Shown here one piece after another: positions 1 to 10,800 of a stretch of DNA of 64,000 bases (positions are counted from its first letter, which is position 1; each line of letters begins with the position of its first letter). The position numbers and the translations under genes were made by a program. Source of the stretch: Undibacterium sp. CCC3.4 (GTDB lineage: Bacteria > Pseudomonadota > Gammaproteobacteria > Burkholderiales > Burkholderiaceae_D); assembly GCF_034347425.1 (NCBI RefSeq), contig NZ_CP133779.1:4216001-4280000 (forward strand). Direction: 5' to 3'. The notes below the pieces were generated by a model. The model searched no databases, had not been told where the DNA came from, and was given only the letters and a program-made list of their open reading frames with translations.

Positions 1-1182
1 ACGCACCATCTCACCGGCGGCAATGCTCTGGCCCGCCGGCACATCGACCAAGCCATCACCCCACACGGTTGAAGTCAACACGCCCGAGCTTTGATTGGCG
101 AACAGATCCAGTCCACCATCGGCATTGATACGAGCGCGTAAAAATTCCCGCCGCCGGTCCGGTTTGGCCCAAGTAAAATCGGCGCGTAGCGAAAACGCCT
201 GCGGCGTCACGTCAGTCACGCCCTGCATGCGCAGTAAAAAAGGCCGCACAAATAATAAAAAAGTGACGAAACTCGATACCGGGTTACCCGGCAAACCAAG
301 AAAAAAGCTCTCACCCACTTCACCGAAAGCCAAAGGCTTGCCGGGTTTGACCGCGATTTGCCACATATTCAAACTTCCCTCGGCTTCGACCGCTGGCTTG
401 ATATGATCTTCTTCGCCGACCGAAACACCACCGGAGGTAATGATCAAATCGTTTCCTTGTGCCGCTGCGCGCAAGGTCGCCCGGGTCGCTTCGAGCGTAT
501 CCGGCACGATGCCGAAATCGCTGATCAAACAACCGGCCCCTCGCAGCAAGGCGGTCAAGGTGTAACGATTCGAATTGTAAATCGCGCCGGGCTTGAGCGC
601 TTCACCAGGCATGGTCAATTCATCGCCGGTAAAAAACACCGCCACGCGCGGTTGCCGCAACACCGGCAGTGTCGCCAAACCAACCGAAGCGGCCAAGCCC
701 AGATGCTGCGCGCGCAATACCGTGCCGGCTGCCAAAATGCTGGCACCGGCGGCGATATCCTCACCGCGCCGGCGTATCCAATCACCGGACTGCGGCACAT
801 GGCCAATGATCACGTCCGTCCCATCGGCCACACATTGTTCTTGCATAAGCACGGCATCGGCACCGGGCGGTATCAGCGCGCCGGTAAAAATACGCGCCGC
901 CGTTCCCGGTTGTAAAGGCTGGCCAAGCTGACCGGCAGCAATGCGCTGCGTCACCGGCAAACGCGCCTCAGCGCTTTGGCAATCGGCCGCGCGCACGGCA
1001 TAGCCATCCATTTGGGTATTATCCAAGGATGGGACATCGAGTAAGGAGGTTTGTGCCTGCGCCAACACTCGGCCAGCGGCATCGAGCGTGGCGATCGTTT
1101 CACTTTGAGTAAGCGGGCGCACCGCGGCGAGCAGCAAGGCCAAAGCTTGATCGACACTTAACAGAGGTTTTTTTTCAGTCAT
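1..1182 (-). CDS. moeA: Molybdopterin molybdenumtransferase MoeA (3' part beyond window)
   Basis: MoeA inserts molybdate into adenylated molybdopterin in the cytoplasm, the last common step of molybdenum cofactor synthesis. The frame is open from an ATG at 1182 to base 1, about 394 residues, so only the C-terminal few residues (end of domain IV) are missing. Visible family marks are the N-terminal stretch with DNTQMDGYAV, the MoaB/Mog-like domain with ITSGGVSVGEEDHIK, then KPGKPLAFG and GLPGNPVSSF. The protein begins MTEKKPLLSVDQALALL. The 5' side is a roughly 230-bp intergenic region before a divergent gene. Identification is firm; the neighbouring moa/mob genes are not in view. Confidence 0.95.
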   Translation of the reverse strand, partial: MTEKKPLLSVDQALALLLAAVRPLTQSETIATLDAAGRVLAQAQTSLLDVPSLDNTQMDGYAVRAADCQSAEARLPVTQRIAAGQLGQPLQPGTAARIFTGALIPPGADAVLMQEQCVADGTDVIIGHVPQSGDWIRRRGEDIAAGASILAAGTVLRAQHLGLAASVGLATLPVLRQPRVAVFFTGDELTMPGEALKPGAIYNSNRYTLTALLRGAGCLISDFGIVPDTLEATRATLRAAAQGNDLIITSGGVSVGEEDHIKPAVEAEGSLNMWQIAVKPGKPLAFGEVGESFFLGLPGNPVSSFVTFLLFVRPFLLRMQGVTDVTPQAFSLRADFTWAKPDRRREFLRARINADGGLDLFANQSSGVLTSTVWGDGLVDVPAGQSIAAGEMVR

Positions 1183-1412
1183 TGATTACCGATACAGTGC
1201 CAAACATGGCGAAGACCCTCATTGTAGCGCGAAGCAAGCAAGCGACACAGACGGTACGGAATACCTGAGGGGCGATTTGACCACAAGCGCCGCGTTAAAC
1301 CTTCACTTTTTAACAACTTCAGCAACGCCGAATGCTATACTATTTACAGGGAAATACTCTACGGCAACATTATTTGGCTATAATCAGGCAATTTTTTACT
1401 TGCGAGGCGATC

Positions 1413-2261
1413 ATGCTGTGTCAATTACGTTGCTGCCTGTGCGCGGCCATCCTGTACCTGAGCAGTCTGGGCGCAGCCGCCAATGAAGCCCCGACCTATC
1501 GGTTTTCACCGGTCAACCAATACGACATCAATCTGACCGCGGCCTACTGGAATCCCATCATCAATTATGTGGCAGACAAAAGTGGTGTGCATTTGGCGCT
1601 GAAAATCGGCCGCACCTCAGCCGACACCACCAGCTATGTTCTGGCGCAAGAAGTCGAATTCGCTTTCACCAACCATTTGTTCGCTCCGGAACGCGAAAAA
1701 CTCGGCTGGAAAGTCTTCGGACGGCGCAATTTGGCACCGGTCAGCGGTCAAATCGTGGTGCCAGCCGATTCCGCCATCACCAGCTTGGCGCAACTAAAAG
1801 GCAAAGACATCGCCTTCCCGGGACCGGAAGCACTGATCGCCTACAAAGTACCGATGGCACATTTGATCGAACAGAAAATCGATATCAACGTCATCTTCGG
1901 TGGCAATCAGAATGGTGCCCTAGGCCAACTGGCCGCTGGTAAAGTCCAAGCGGTCGGCGGTAACTCACAGTTAATCGATAGTTACGCACAGCGCGAAAAT
2001 AAAAAATTTCGCGTGCTATGGAGTTCCACGCCCTACCATGATCTGGCACTGATGGCGTCTGGCAAAGTCAAGCCGGCTGATCTGAAGGCCGTAGCCAAAG
2101 CCTTCTTCGAAATGAAAGACGATCCACAAGGGCGTGAAATATTGCGGCAAGCGGCGCAAAAAATCAGCCTGCCAGGCGATATCTTCTTCATCGCTTCAGA
2201 TGGCAGTGAGTATGTCAATTACCGAAAATTCTATCAGTCGGCACCGCTCAGCCTGCGCTGA
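1413..2261 (+). CDS. PhnD-type periplasmic substrate-binding protein
   Basis: A 282-residue secreted binding protein of the phosphate/phosphonate (PhnD-like) ABC family. I chose the ATG at 1413, not the upstream ATG at 1332, because a GAGG motif lies just before it and the product then starts with a signal peptide ([20 protein letters not shown], cleavage near AAANEA). The body shows the family pattern: a first lobe ending in [22 protein letters not shown] and a later [11 protein letters not shown]. No transporter permease or ATPase lies nearby; instead a sensor kinase gene starts 34 bp downstream on the same strand. It is therefore probably the ligand-binding partner of that kinase and not a nutrient importer (inference, by analogy with TorT/TorS-type pairs). 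Ligand unknown. Confidence 0.8.
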   Translation: MLCQLRCCLCAAILYLSSLGAAANEAPTYRFSPVNQYDINLTAAYWNPIINYVADKSGVHLALKIGRTSADTTSYVLAQEVEFAFTNHLFAPEREKLGWKVFGRRNLAPVSGQIVVPADSAITSLAQLKGKDIAFPGPEALIAYKVPMAHLIEQKIDINVIFGGNQNGALGQLAAGKVQAVGGNSQLIDSYAQRENKKFRVLWSSTPYHDLALMASGKVKPADLKAVAKAFFEMKDDPQGREILRQAAQKISLPGDIFFIASDGSEYVNYRKFYQSAPLSLR

Positions 2262-2295
2262 ACGACACGATCAACCGCACCATCGCCGAGGCCCC

Positions 2296-4329
2296 GTGGG
2301 ATTGCTGAAATTTATCTTACCCAAATCACTGGTGTTACGCGTCTATGCGCTCTATACCGTGACTTGGCTGGCATTCATGTGCAGTGGCGTGGCGCTGTAT
2401 TATGAAACCCGCTTCACCCAAGAAATCGAAGATGTGCAAGAGTCGGCTGCTTCCATGCTCGAAGTGGCGGCCCACAGCGTCACCGACAGCGCCGTCGTTG
2501 GCGATTACGACACCATCAAGCGTACGCTGGAATCAATGGTCGTCAGTCGAAATTTTTCATCGGCGAAATTTATTTCTCTGCACCCCGGAATGATAGAAAG
2601 TCGCAGCAAATCCGATGACACGCCGGCCTATATTCCCTCTTGGATCATGGACCGCATCACCGCTCATCTGTTCGATGATAATCGCGTCATCACCGTCGGT
2701 GGGCAAGACTATGGCGTACTCAGACTCAGTTTTGATAATCAACAGATTGCCGAGCGCATGTGGCAGACCATGCAAGTGGCGCTGGCACTGACACTGGCCA
2801 GTTTCATCGGCGGTCTGATACTGATCTGGTTCCCGCTGCACCGCTGGCTCGGTAGTTTAAAACAAAGCCGCGTGCTGGAATTAGGCATGGTGGCCGGACG
2901 CGACAGTGAAAACCAAACCCTGATCGACAATGCGCCGCTGGAAATTCGCCAAACCCTGATTACCCTGCAAACCACGGCCAGCCAATTACGCGCCGAACTG
3001 AGTGAACGCGAAACTACTCTGAATTCACTCAAACAGATTCTCATCAGTCTGCTGCCCGATGCCGTCGACCAAAGCAGCACCGAACAAAACATCGCCGCAA
3101 CTTTAGAAAACATCAGCGCCTTGATCGCCGCCGGCGAACTCGCCAGATTGGCTCTGATCAGCGCCAAAGAAGTAGCGGAAAATGCGAACCATGCCAAGAG
3201 CGCCTTCTTGGCCAATATGAGTCATGAAATTCGCACACCGATGAACGGCATCATGGGGATGATCGAACTCTGTCTCGATACTGAGCTCGACGAAGAGCAA
3301 ACAAAATTTCTGGAAATGGCCAATCATTCGGCCAATAATCTGCTGGTGATTATCAACGACATCCTCGATTTCAGTAAAATCGAAGCCAATAAAATCGAAC
3401 TCGAGAGCATCGCCATCGCCCCGCAAGCGCTGCTGACTGGTTTATGTCAATCGACTGGCTTCGCAGCGCAGAAAAAAGCTTTGGTACTCAACTGCACCTT
3501 CAGCCCACAACTGCCAGCCAGCATCCTCGGCGATCCGGTTCGTTTGAGCCAAATCGTCAATAACTTGCTCAGCAATGCGATCAAATTCACTGATCACGGC
3601 CGCATAGAATTGCAAGCGCAGACCGCGCTCGATACCGCCGGCCGCACTTGGCTGCACATCAGCGTGAGCGACAGTGGCATCGGCATTCCGGAAGCCGAAC
3701 AAGCGCGTATCTTCGATGCATTCTCCCAGCAGGATGTCTCGACCACTCGCCGCTTCGGCGGCACTGGGCTAGGACTGAGTATATCGAGTCGCCTGGCACA
3801 ACTGATGGGTGGCAGCATCACACTGGTCAGTGCTCCGAATCAAGGAAGTTGCTTCACCCTGTCACTGCCAATAGAACTGCCGAGCAGCGCCGCTGCTGCA
3901 ACGCTGGCCGAGCCTGGCGATAGCAGCGCTACGACGCAAGCCTTGCGCCGCTTGCGCGTGTTAATCGCCGAAGACAATGTCGTCAACCAAACCTTGATTC
4001 TGACCCTGCTGGGAAAACTCGGGCATCAAACCACCCTCGCGACTAACGGCATGGAAGCGCTGCAGTGTTGGCAACAGGGAGATTTCGACCTCATCCTCAT
4101 GGATATGCAAATGCCCGTCATGAGCGGCATGGCAGCGAGCCGAGAAATTCGCCGACTCGAGCAGCAGCAGGCCACGGCCAAGGCCATCCCCATTTACGCC
4201 CTGACCGCTTCGGCCATGCCGAGCGAACAAGAAGAGGCCCTGGCTGCCGGCATCGATGGCTATCTGACCAAGCCCATCAATCGCCAAGCCCTGCATGCCG
4301 TCCTCGACAGCATCAGTCGTGGCACTTGA
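2296..4329 (+). CDS. Transmembrane hybrid sensor histidine kinase with receiver domain
   Basis: A 677-residue inner-membrane hybrid kinase. Order: transmembrane helix at about 12-35, a periplasmic domain of about 120 residues, a second helix at about 158-180, a coiled linker, HisKA with the H box [10 protein letters not shown] (His near 310), HATPase_c with [17 protein letters not shown] and FGGTGLGLS, and a C-terminal receiver (about 554-670) with MDMQMP (Asp near 602) and a TKP lysine. I place the start at GTG 2296, preceded by CGAGG, because the longer frame back to 2134 would lie inside the previous gene and add a non-membrane, low-quality N-terminus. It most likely reads the adjacent PhnD-like protein. 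No separate HPt or output regulator is adjacent, so the phosphorelay target is unknown. Confidence 0.87.
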   Translation: MGLLKFILPKSLVLRVYALYTVTWLAFMCSGVALYYETRFTQEIEDVQESAASMLEVAAHSVTDSAVVGDYDTIKRTLESMVVSRNFSSAKFISLHPGMIESRSKSDDTPAYIPSWIMDRITAHLFDDNRVITVGGQDYGVLRLSFDNQQIAERMWQTMQVALALTLASFIGGLILIWFPLHRWLGSLKQSRVLELGMVAGRDSENQTLIDNAPLEIRQTLITLQTTASQLRAELSERETTLNSLKQILISLLPDAVDQSSTEQNIAATLENISALIAAGELARLALISAKEVAENANHAKSAFLANMSHEIRTPMNGIMGMIELCLDTELDEEQTKFLEMANHSANNLLVIINDILDFSKIEANKIELESIAIAPQALLTGLCQSTGFAAQKKALVLNCTFSPQLPASILGDPVRLSQIVNNLLSNAIKFTDHGRIELQAQTALDTAGRTWLHISVSDSGIGIPEAEQARIFDAFSQQDVSTTRRFGGTGLGLSISSRLAQLMGGSITLVSAPNQGSCFTLSLPIELPSSAAAATLAEPGDSSATTQALRRLRVLIAEDNVVNQTLILTLLGKLGHQTTLATNGMEALQCWQQGDFDLILMDMQMPVMSGMAASREIRRLEQQQATAKAIPIYALTASAMPSEQEEALAAGIDGYLTKPINRQALHAVLDSISRGT

Positions 4330-4429
4330 TAGCTGCTGAAATAATTGATTGAGTAGCCATCCCACCGGCGCTGGGCTGCACCGACCTGGCATCGCGCCTG
4401 CTGTGCACTGACGATACGGTAAACGGTAG

Positions 4430-4827
4430 CAACTTAATGGATCGTCGCAAGCGACGATGGAAAAGCCTCTGGAAGGGGTTTGCATCCCCTCCCATCGCGT
4501 CGCTCCTTCGTCGCTCACCGGCCAAAAGACGCTGTCGCAAAAGCCTGATGGACGTTTTTTACACCTGAAACACCGCATACCTCGTCATTCCTGCATGCCA
4601 CAGCCTCGTCATTCCCGCATGCTTTTGGCGGGAACCCAGCGTCGTTTTTTACACTGAAAATGCCACAATTTCTGGCATTTTCAGTTAACCACGAACGCCG
4701 CTGGGTTCCTGCCAAAAGCGCGCAGGAATGACGTGGCCACCAGTTAGGGTAATGATACTGACTCAATACCCTTTTGCGACAGCCTCTGAAGGCCGGGGTT
4801 TCAAACCCTAGTCAGATTTTTGATGAA
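4430..4827 (+). repeat. 398-bp composite repeat, copy 1 (core in orientation A)
   Basis: The 398 bases from CAACTTAATGG to TTTTTGATGAA recur at 39771-40168. The outer arms (101 bp left, 44 bp right) are in the same orientation and nearly identical in both copies; the differences I see are C/A near 4465 and C/G at 4530. The 253-bp core is reversed between the copies. The left arm contains a small hairpin (ATCGTCGC/GCGACGAT) and no credible gene. It lies between the kinase gene and a hepT fragment. Confidence 0.93.
4531..4783 (+). mobile_element. Palindromic MITE-like core, orientation A
   Basis: A 253-bp segment bounded by GCTGTCGCAAAAG and its exact inverse CTTTTGCGACAGC. Inside is a second, longer imperfect inverted repeat (GTCATTCCCGCATGCTTTTG... 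against ...CAAAAGCGCGCAGGAATGAC) and a central hairpin, CTGAAAATGCCA / TGGCATTTTCAG. No transposase is encoded. Nested terminal repeats without coding capacity are the hallmark of MITE-like elements mobilised in trans. The reverse complement of this segment matches 39872-40124 with a single difference that I can find. Confidence 0.85.
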
Positions 4828-4969
4828 CAAAGCGCTGCGCATCCCTGATTACCTCGGCCACATTCTGCAGGCGATTGAGCGCATTGAGCGCGTTATTAAC
4901 ACTTCAATCCTTGACGCCGATAAAATAGTGGAGATTCATGATGCCATCTTCGGTTCTTTAATTACTTAA
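4823..4969 (+). pseudogene. N-terminal fragment of a HepT-like (DUF86) protein
   Basis: A 48-codon frame beginning MNKALRIPDYLGHILQAIER. This matches the opening of HepT/DUF86 proteins, the RNase components of HepT/MntA toxin-antitoxin pairs, which usually run about 110-140 residues. The later catalytic RX4-6H motif is absent because the frame stops at 4967. The start codon sits in the last bases of the 398-bp repeat, so the repeat boundary and the gene fragment coincide. No MntA nucleotidyltransferase partner is visible. I read it as a decayed remnant. Confidence 0.6.
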
Positions 4970-5413
4970 ATTTACGGCTATATGCATTCTGAGGTTGGAT
5001 GTAACATTATTTTAGCCATGGGCACCAAATTTGGTATTAGCTGCCAAGGTTGGAATTGTCGAAAAGTTTCTACTGTCTTTGAGATTATGCTGGTTGGAAT
5101 TGCCAGATCCGTACAGTTTTTGTACCCATATTTCCAGTGGTTGCCTTAGGCTTCTCGATTTTGCCTCCTTTTCTTCCATCATTGTCTCTGTCACTATCTT
5201 TTACGGTTTTGACTGGTTGAGAAATATTGTGCACAGCATCATCGTCAATTAGCATATTCAGGAGATTATATTAATTGATGAAAGTCCAATCGACTATGTC
5301 GAGCGGTGACCGACGAAAACAACCTATCAGTGATTTTCACCTATACCGTTTCAATGGTAACTCGATACCCAAAGCCCAGTGGATCGTCGTAAGAAGGTGC
5401 CACACTATTCCGA
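4970..5413. other. No recognisable gene
   Basis: A 444-bp AT-richer stretch between the hepT fragment and the 3' end of the lipoprotein gene. The short open frames here lack ribosome-binding sites and family features. I see no strong terminator or repeat, except a short GTGGATCGTCGTAAG that resembles part of the left arm of the 398-bp repeat. Confidence 0.5.
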
Positions 5414-6352
5414 TTAAGGCGGACATGCAAAGCTTTGGCGTTCGCTTTGAGCCGGGCCGGATAAAACAAGATCTTTACCGGTGCTATCAACCTCGGAGTG
5501 GTAGTCAAAAGTATTCCAGCTAAAGCCCGCTACGATGCCATATTTCTTGCCTGTGCTTCGCAAAGCGCACCACTGATTTTTCAAATCTTCTTCCAAAATC
5601 ATATAGTTCGCAATTGCTGTGCGTGGACTGGCAGCGAGAATAGTATCCAGTTCAGCGGGGGAGCCAATGTTTTTCAGTAATAGCCTTATCGGATTATTGG
5701 CAGCCTTACCGTTATTGAAGCGGACAATGAAATCGGATAATGGCGTAGCCCCGTTACCGTACCCGGCGCGGTATAAATTATCTACTTCCACCGATACCAC
5801 ACCCAAGGGCTGTAGATCGCTCAATTGTTGTTGCAACTGTTTAAAAAAGCCCGTTTGATTCCATTCCTTCATCCAATCGGCATTGTCATCTTGGCAGTGA
5901 TCACCGACCGGGATCGATTTTGCGACATAGATTTTGGCGGCATTTTGTACGCGCACACATTCATCTGGCGCCCAGCTATTACCGGTTGGTCCGCCTGGCC
6001 CCTCTAAATACACGTGCAAGCGCCAACCCTGAGTACGCATTTTCTGCACGCTGCTCAAAAAATCAGACGACGAGGTATCTCCGCCGACATCTATTCCAGC
6101 AATCACATCCGAATATTTTGCCAATGCAGCCTTCGCCTGTGGTGTAGTCAAGACATCAAGCGCTTTGTGACCAGAACTAAAATAGAAATACGTTAGCGCG
6201 CCGGGTGTCGGTGTCGGTGCCGGTGCCGGTGTGGGTATCGGTGTCGGTGTCGGTGTCGGACCAGGCGCACCGCCGCCACCGCAAGCGAGCAACAGGCTGC
6301 ATAAAGGCAAAGTTAAAAATTGACGATTGCCGATGATTTTTTGGATGTTCAA
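5414..6352 (-). CDS. PT-repeat lipoprotein with a GH114-like (endo-polygalactosaminidase-type) domain
   Basis: A 312-residue predicted lipoprotein. I prefer the TTG start at 6352, with GAGG about 8 bases upstream, because it gives a short basic N-terminus, a hydrophobic stretch and a lipobox LLLACGG (Cys near 23). The next in-frame ATG at 6412 adds a non-signal-like extension. After the Cys comes a Pro-Thr/Pro-Ala linker (TPTPTPIPTPAPAPTPTPG), then a domain starting TYFYFSSGHKALD. The spacing of VIAGIDVGGDTSS, LHVYLEGPGGP and SVEVDNLYR resembles TIM-barrel proteins of the GH114/TM1410 type, so polysaccharide hydrolysis at the outer membrane is a reasonable guess, not a proof. The linker is encoded by GGTGTC-like hexamers (6200-6265), which could vary in number. 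Confidence 0.6.
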   Translation of the reverse strand: MNIQKIIGNRQFLTLPLCSLLLACGGGGAPGPTPTPTPIPTPAPAPTPTPGALTYFYFSSGHKALDVLTTPQAKAALAKYSDVIAGIDVGGDTSSSDFLSSVQKMRTQGWRLHVYLEGPGGPTGNSWAPDECVRVQNAAKIYVAKSIPVGDHCQDDNADWMKEWNQTGFFKQLQQQLSDLQPLGVVSVEVDNLYRAGYGNGATPLSDFIVRFNNGKAANNPIRLLLKNIGSPAELDTILAASPRTAIANYMILEEDLKNQWCALRSTGKKYGIVAGFSWNTFDYHSEVDSTGKDLVLSGPAQSERQSFACPP

Positions 6353-6545
6353 AGCGCTGACCTCACTTGAAAAATGGACTGAGACTACACCAGTATCGGC
6401 TGCGAGCAGCACCGAGACCGAGTTCTAGTAAATAGTTGACTCCTCCGGATGTTGGAATCACTTCTGCTTTTTAAAAAAAAACCAAAGGTGTGTAACTTTA
6501 TTATATCTTTTAGCAATATGAAGACTGAGACTTGAAATGTGCTTT

Positions 6546-7850
6546 TTAATCAAAATCGCCATCCTCAGCCAAACCGATCAAGGTTGGAATATGTGGTCCG
6601 TATTCAATGGTTTCAGATGTAGTCTTGGCTGAAATTTGAGATTCTGAACTTGGAAGAAGGCGAACTCCGCTACCAACTTTCCTAGCCTGTTTTGCGTACA
6701 GTGTTTTCGCACGGATAATCTCGTAACTGTAACCACGACCAATTCGATTTGCCATCTTGATTAGGCCGTTAAGGCATTCAGTGTAAGCATTCGTGATTTG
6801 ACTTGGTGAATCCCAGTACGCAAAAATGTCGTCATAATGGTTATGAACCGTTTTTGCTAAAGAATGAAATTTATCCAATTCCTTATCAGGTAACGAGTTT
6901 TCCCATGCCTCGAAGGCACGCATCGCCGATTCTTTTGTCGGGTCATCATAAATTCTGAAAAATGCTTCTTTGAAATCGTATGCCAGTGCTAACTCTGGAA
7001 TGCTCTTTCGCACCACTTCCAGAGCTTCCTTTTCTGCTGCATTCAAATTCGATGGTCTTTTTAAGGTCAACCACCGAATAGACTTTTTGATATGCACCCG
7101 TTCATTTTTCGAAAGCGTTGCTTGGTATTTCTTACGTTCATCATCTAATGCCTCAGATGCCATCTTAACGACATGAAATTTATCAATGACCAGTCGCGCA
7201 TTTGGCAGATATGGACTGAATGATCGCTTGAAAGGTCTCCACATATCAGTACAGACCCACTCAACTTTTTCGCGGTCTCGCAGTTTTTCAAAGAACGGCA
7301 TCATGTGATCTTGGGTGCGAAACTCAAGCATTTCAAAGACATTGTTCGTGGCCAGATTCGTAATCACGCACCGGTAGTCACCAGCTAGATTCACTTCGTC
7401 TATTCCCATGATGACTGGAGTTTCATAACGAACAGTGCGCTCCAAATCAACAATCAGATCCTGCGCAATGTTCTTGATCGTGTTAACGGCCAAGCCTGTC
7501 TGTTCAGCAAGCGCGTGAAACGTCATTCCAAGACATCGCTGGCGCACAGCATCAACAAGCCGTTTGGTGGCACGCCTGCGTTCATCGAGAAACAGTAAGT
7601 CTGGAGTTGATATCTTTGCGCAACCAATACACCGATACCGTGGTCTGGAAATCTCCAACCGTACCGGCTGCATCTGCATTGGCGTGTCTGCAAAAATATT
7701 AGTTCTGCGTCCATGTCGATGCAAAGGCTTACCGCATTCCTGACAGAATGGTACTTCGCCTTCGAGTACCTCGGCAACAACCGTGATTACACGATTACCA
7801 TAATGCAAATCAACCGGTTTTACTCCCGGCAAGTTAAGTAGGTCGAACAC
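6546..7850 (-). CDS. ISL3-family transposase
   Basis: A 434-residue DDE transposase of the ISL3 type. The N-terminus has a zinc-finger pattern (FCQECGKPLHRHGRR ... YRCIGCA), then a helix-turn-helix region (LAEQTGLAVNTIKNIA). The catalytic core shows IMGIDEVNLAG, VCTDMWRPFKRS and VIDKFHVVKMA, with a later YTECLNGLIK. Length is normal for the family and no stop interrupts it. The oddity is its position: the ATG lies only 10 bp after the hsdR stop, leaving no room for the usual left terminal repeat, and I find no matching terminal repeats at 6430-6545 and near 7850. Either an IS lost its ends or it inserted at the very end of hsdR, or the gene is now part of the restriction operon. Confidence 0.88.
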   Translation of the reverse strand: MFDLLNLPGVKPVDLHYGNRVITVVAEVLEGEVPFCQECGKPLHRHGRRTNIFADTPMQMQPVRLEISRPRYRCIGCAKISTPDLLFLDERRRATKRLVDAVRQRCLGMTFHALAEQTGLAVNTIKNIAQDLIVDLERTVRYETPVIMGIDEVNLAGDYRCVITNLATNNVFEMLEFRTQDHMMPFFEKLRDREKVEWVCTDMWRPFKRSFSPYLPNARLVIDKFHVVKMASEALDDERKKYQATLSKNERVHIKKSIRWLTLKRPSNLNAAEKEALEVVRKSIPELALAYDFKEAFFRIYDDPTKESAMRAFEAWENSLPDKELDKFHSLAKTVHNHYDDIFAYWDSPSQITNAYTECLNGLIKMANRIGRGYSYEIIRAKTLYAKQARKVGSGVRLLPSSESQISAKTTSETIEYGPHIPTLIGLAEDGDFD

Positions 7851-7860
7851 TATTGGCCTC

Positions 7861-10800
7861 TCAACCTATGTCGCTAATGTTTATATCTTTGCGATCGCGG
7901 ATTAATTCGTAAATTATGTCTGTCAGCGCCCCCATAGACTGGCGGTCAGATTTCAACACCAGGGTAGCTAATTTTTGGTGAGACGTCAGAGCCCTGACGA
8001 CTCCTTGTTGCACGGCTCCTGGCAAATTCCCTTTCAGTGCCTGTTCACGTGAATTATTTTCAACCTGAGCCATAACAACATCATTTTCACGAGCGATCGC
8101 AACGATATGATTAACGAAAGTCGCTTGGTCACGAAGTGGTGTTACCTCTCCAAAAAGGCGGTTTAAGCGATCGATGATTTCCATTAGATAATGTGGGTCT
8201 TCACCTTTACTACCTCCGCTACCCGGTCCAATCGGTTTAAGTACAGTTGGATCATTATCATCTACTGGGACATCATCCTTGCGTTTAATATCAAATCCTG
8301 TAAGTACCAACCCTTTCAGATCCACTGACTCAGGAGGTTCGCCATTCAATCGTTTTTGAAGTAACTTCACAAAAGCCGCATAGTTTTCTAACTCAGGATC
8401 ACCAAAATCCACCAGTTGGGCAATGTAAGCATACGTACGGACAAACCTACCCAATCCTGACTTGAACGCAATTAAGGTCTTAATCTGGTCCGCATGTTCT
8501 TTTCTATGATGATCTGCTGATTTCATTGCAGTTTCATCGCCAGTGCTGTGGGCCTTTTCAAAAGCTGCCTCCCACGTTCCAATAGCATCACGAAGCATTT
8601 TCAAGCGCTGATTGAATACACGGGTTGGACGTTCGGTTGCAGCATATAGCGCCTTGTGCTGTGGTTCCTGAGCTTGAGTGATGTCTCGAATAGTTTTGAA
8701 CCGGGCTTCCTTGAACTCTTCCAAGTCCTCTGATTCATAAAGCCCTTGGGCATCCAAAGTTTCTTTGATCTCATAGACGACATTGACGTCTTGCATGTCG
8801 TCAATCTGGGCACCATCGTCATACATGTCAAACGCTCTACGCACATTGGCTGGATCATTGACAAAATCAATAATGAAAACTTCATCCTTGCCTGGCGCCA
8901 TCCGGTTGAGTCGGGAGAAAGTTTGCACAATCTCCACATCATTGGCAATCTTCTTATCAACGTACATGGCGACCAATTTGGGTTGATCAAATCCAGTCTG
9001 AAATTTATCAGCAACAAGCATGACGCGGTATTCAGGTCGTTCAAACGCAATGCGCAAATCCTGTCCAGCCACATCAGGGTTCATACTGACTTCAGTAAAC
9101 TCCTCACCTTCGTCAACCATAAAAATCTCAGCAACGTCACCCACATCATCGCCATGTATAACCTGCTTGCCAGTCATCTTTCCAGAGAAAGCGACCAATG
9201 ACCTAATGCCGGAATACTCAGGGTGCTTTCCGATATAGGCATCAAATCCCTTCTTGTAACGGATTGCCGCAGCCCTGGAGCTTGTGACCACCATAGCCTT
9301 GGCCTTGCCATCAAGGCGGTGCGCCACGTTCTTACTGAAGTGTTCTATGATGAATTGCACCTTCTGGGTCACATTGGTAGGATGTAATGACATCCATTGT
9401 GCCAAAGCCCGTTTGGCACTTTTCCCGCTGACTCTCTTCGTGTCTTCAATCTGTTTGGCAAGATTGAAAGCGGTCTTGTAAGGGATGTATCCCTTTAGCA
9501 CATCAAGAATGAATCCTTCCTCAATGGCCTGACGCATTGGGTAGCGATGGAATGCGCGCGGAAGATTCGTTTTGGAGGCTGGTTTCGTTGGATCTGTCGG
9601 ACGCCCGAACAGCATAAGAGTGGAATGCTTTGGCGTTCCCGTAAACGCAAAATAACTGATGTTGTTAGGTCTAGCCCGTGATTTTTGTAGTTCCTCAAGA
9701 AGCTCCTCTACCGTCAAGGATGCCATCTTCCCGTTGCCACTCATGGCCAATGCGGTCTGTAGTTTGGCGGCGGTCGAGCCTGTTTGTGATGCATGTGCCT
9801 CATCAATGATCACACCAAAGTTTTTGCCTTTTAGTGCTTTGTCAGTAACGATGGCTTCCATCGCAAAGGGGAAGGTCTGTATGGTGACAACAATAATTGG
9901 AGTACCTGCAATTAATGCTTCTGCGAGTTGTTTACTCTTGGATTTTGAAGATTTTTGACGATCAATGGCGGCAATGACTCCGAACTGGTGGTCAATCTGT
10001 TTAACCGCATCCTGAATTTGTCCATCCAACACAGTGCGATCGGTGACAATGATCACGCTACTAAAAATAGTATCACCATTATCTCTACGTAGTTTGACCA
10101 AATCATGGGCAGTCCATGAAATTGTGCTGGTCTTACCGGAACCGGCGCTGTGATCAGCCAGGTATGAAAGACCGGGTCCATTTTTTCGGGCGTCATCAAT
10201 CATGTCATTGACAGCGGACCACTGGTGGTAGCGAGGGAAAATCAGGGTTTCACGTTTGGACCAGTTACCTTTGATGTCGACAACGTCCTTTTTCTCAACA
10301 TAAACGAAACTGTGAAAGATACGCAGCCAGGCATCAGGTTGACAAACCTGTTCCCAAAAGTAAGCGACCGGATATTCTTTGTCTGCACGTTGGGGGTTGC
10401 CAGCATGACCTTCGTTGCCCTGATTGAAGGGCAGAAAGAACGTGTTTTCACCTTCTAATTTTGTCGCCATCTGAATATCAGAATCCGACATAGCAAAGTG
10501 AACAACAGCTCCCCGTTTAAATGTCAGTAGCGGTTCTTTGCGTTTAGTTTTGGAGTCGTACGGCAAGCGATCAGTTTTGTATTGATCCATGGCCGCTTCA
10601 GCAGACTGAGTAAAGTCGGTTTTGAGTTCAACCGTAGCAACTGGCAAACCATTGATGAACAACACGAGGTCAATGGCTAATTTTCTGCTTGGATGGTATT
10701 GAAGCTGAGGTACAACGCGCAACACGTTGGAGGCATAGCGCTTGAGTACGGTTTCATTGCGCTTGTCCTCAGGTGCAGCTTCCGACAAATCCAAATGGCC

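Noticed and set aside
2134-2295. Longer N-terminus of the hybrid kinase from the ATG at 2134
   Set aside because: It lies in another frame of the preceding gene; a GTG with a Shine-Dalgarno sequence at 2296 gives a proper membrane-protein start.
5012-5252. Short open frames on both strands in the gap after the hepT fragment
   Set aside because: No start signals, no known motifs, and they overlap each other on opposite strands in AT-rich DNA.
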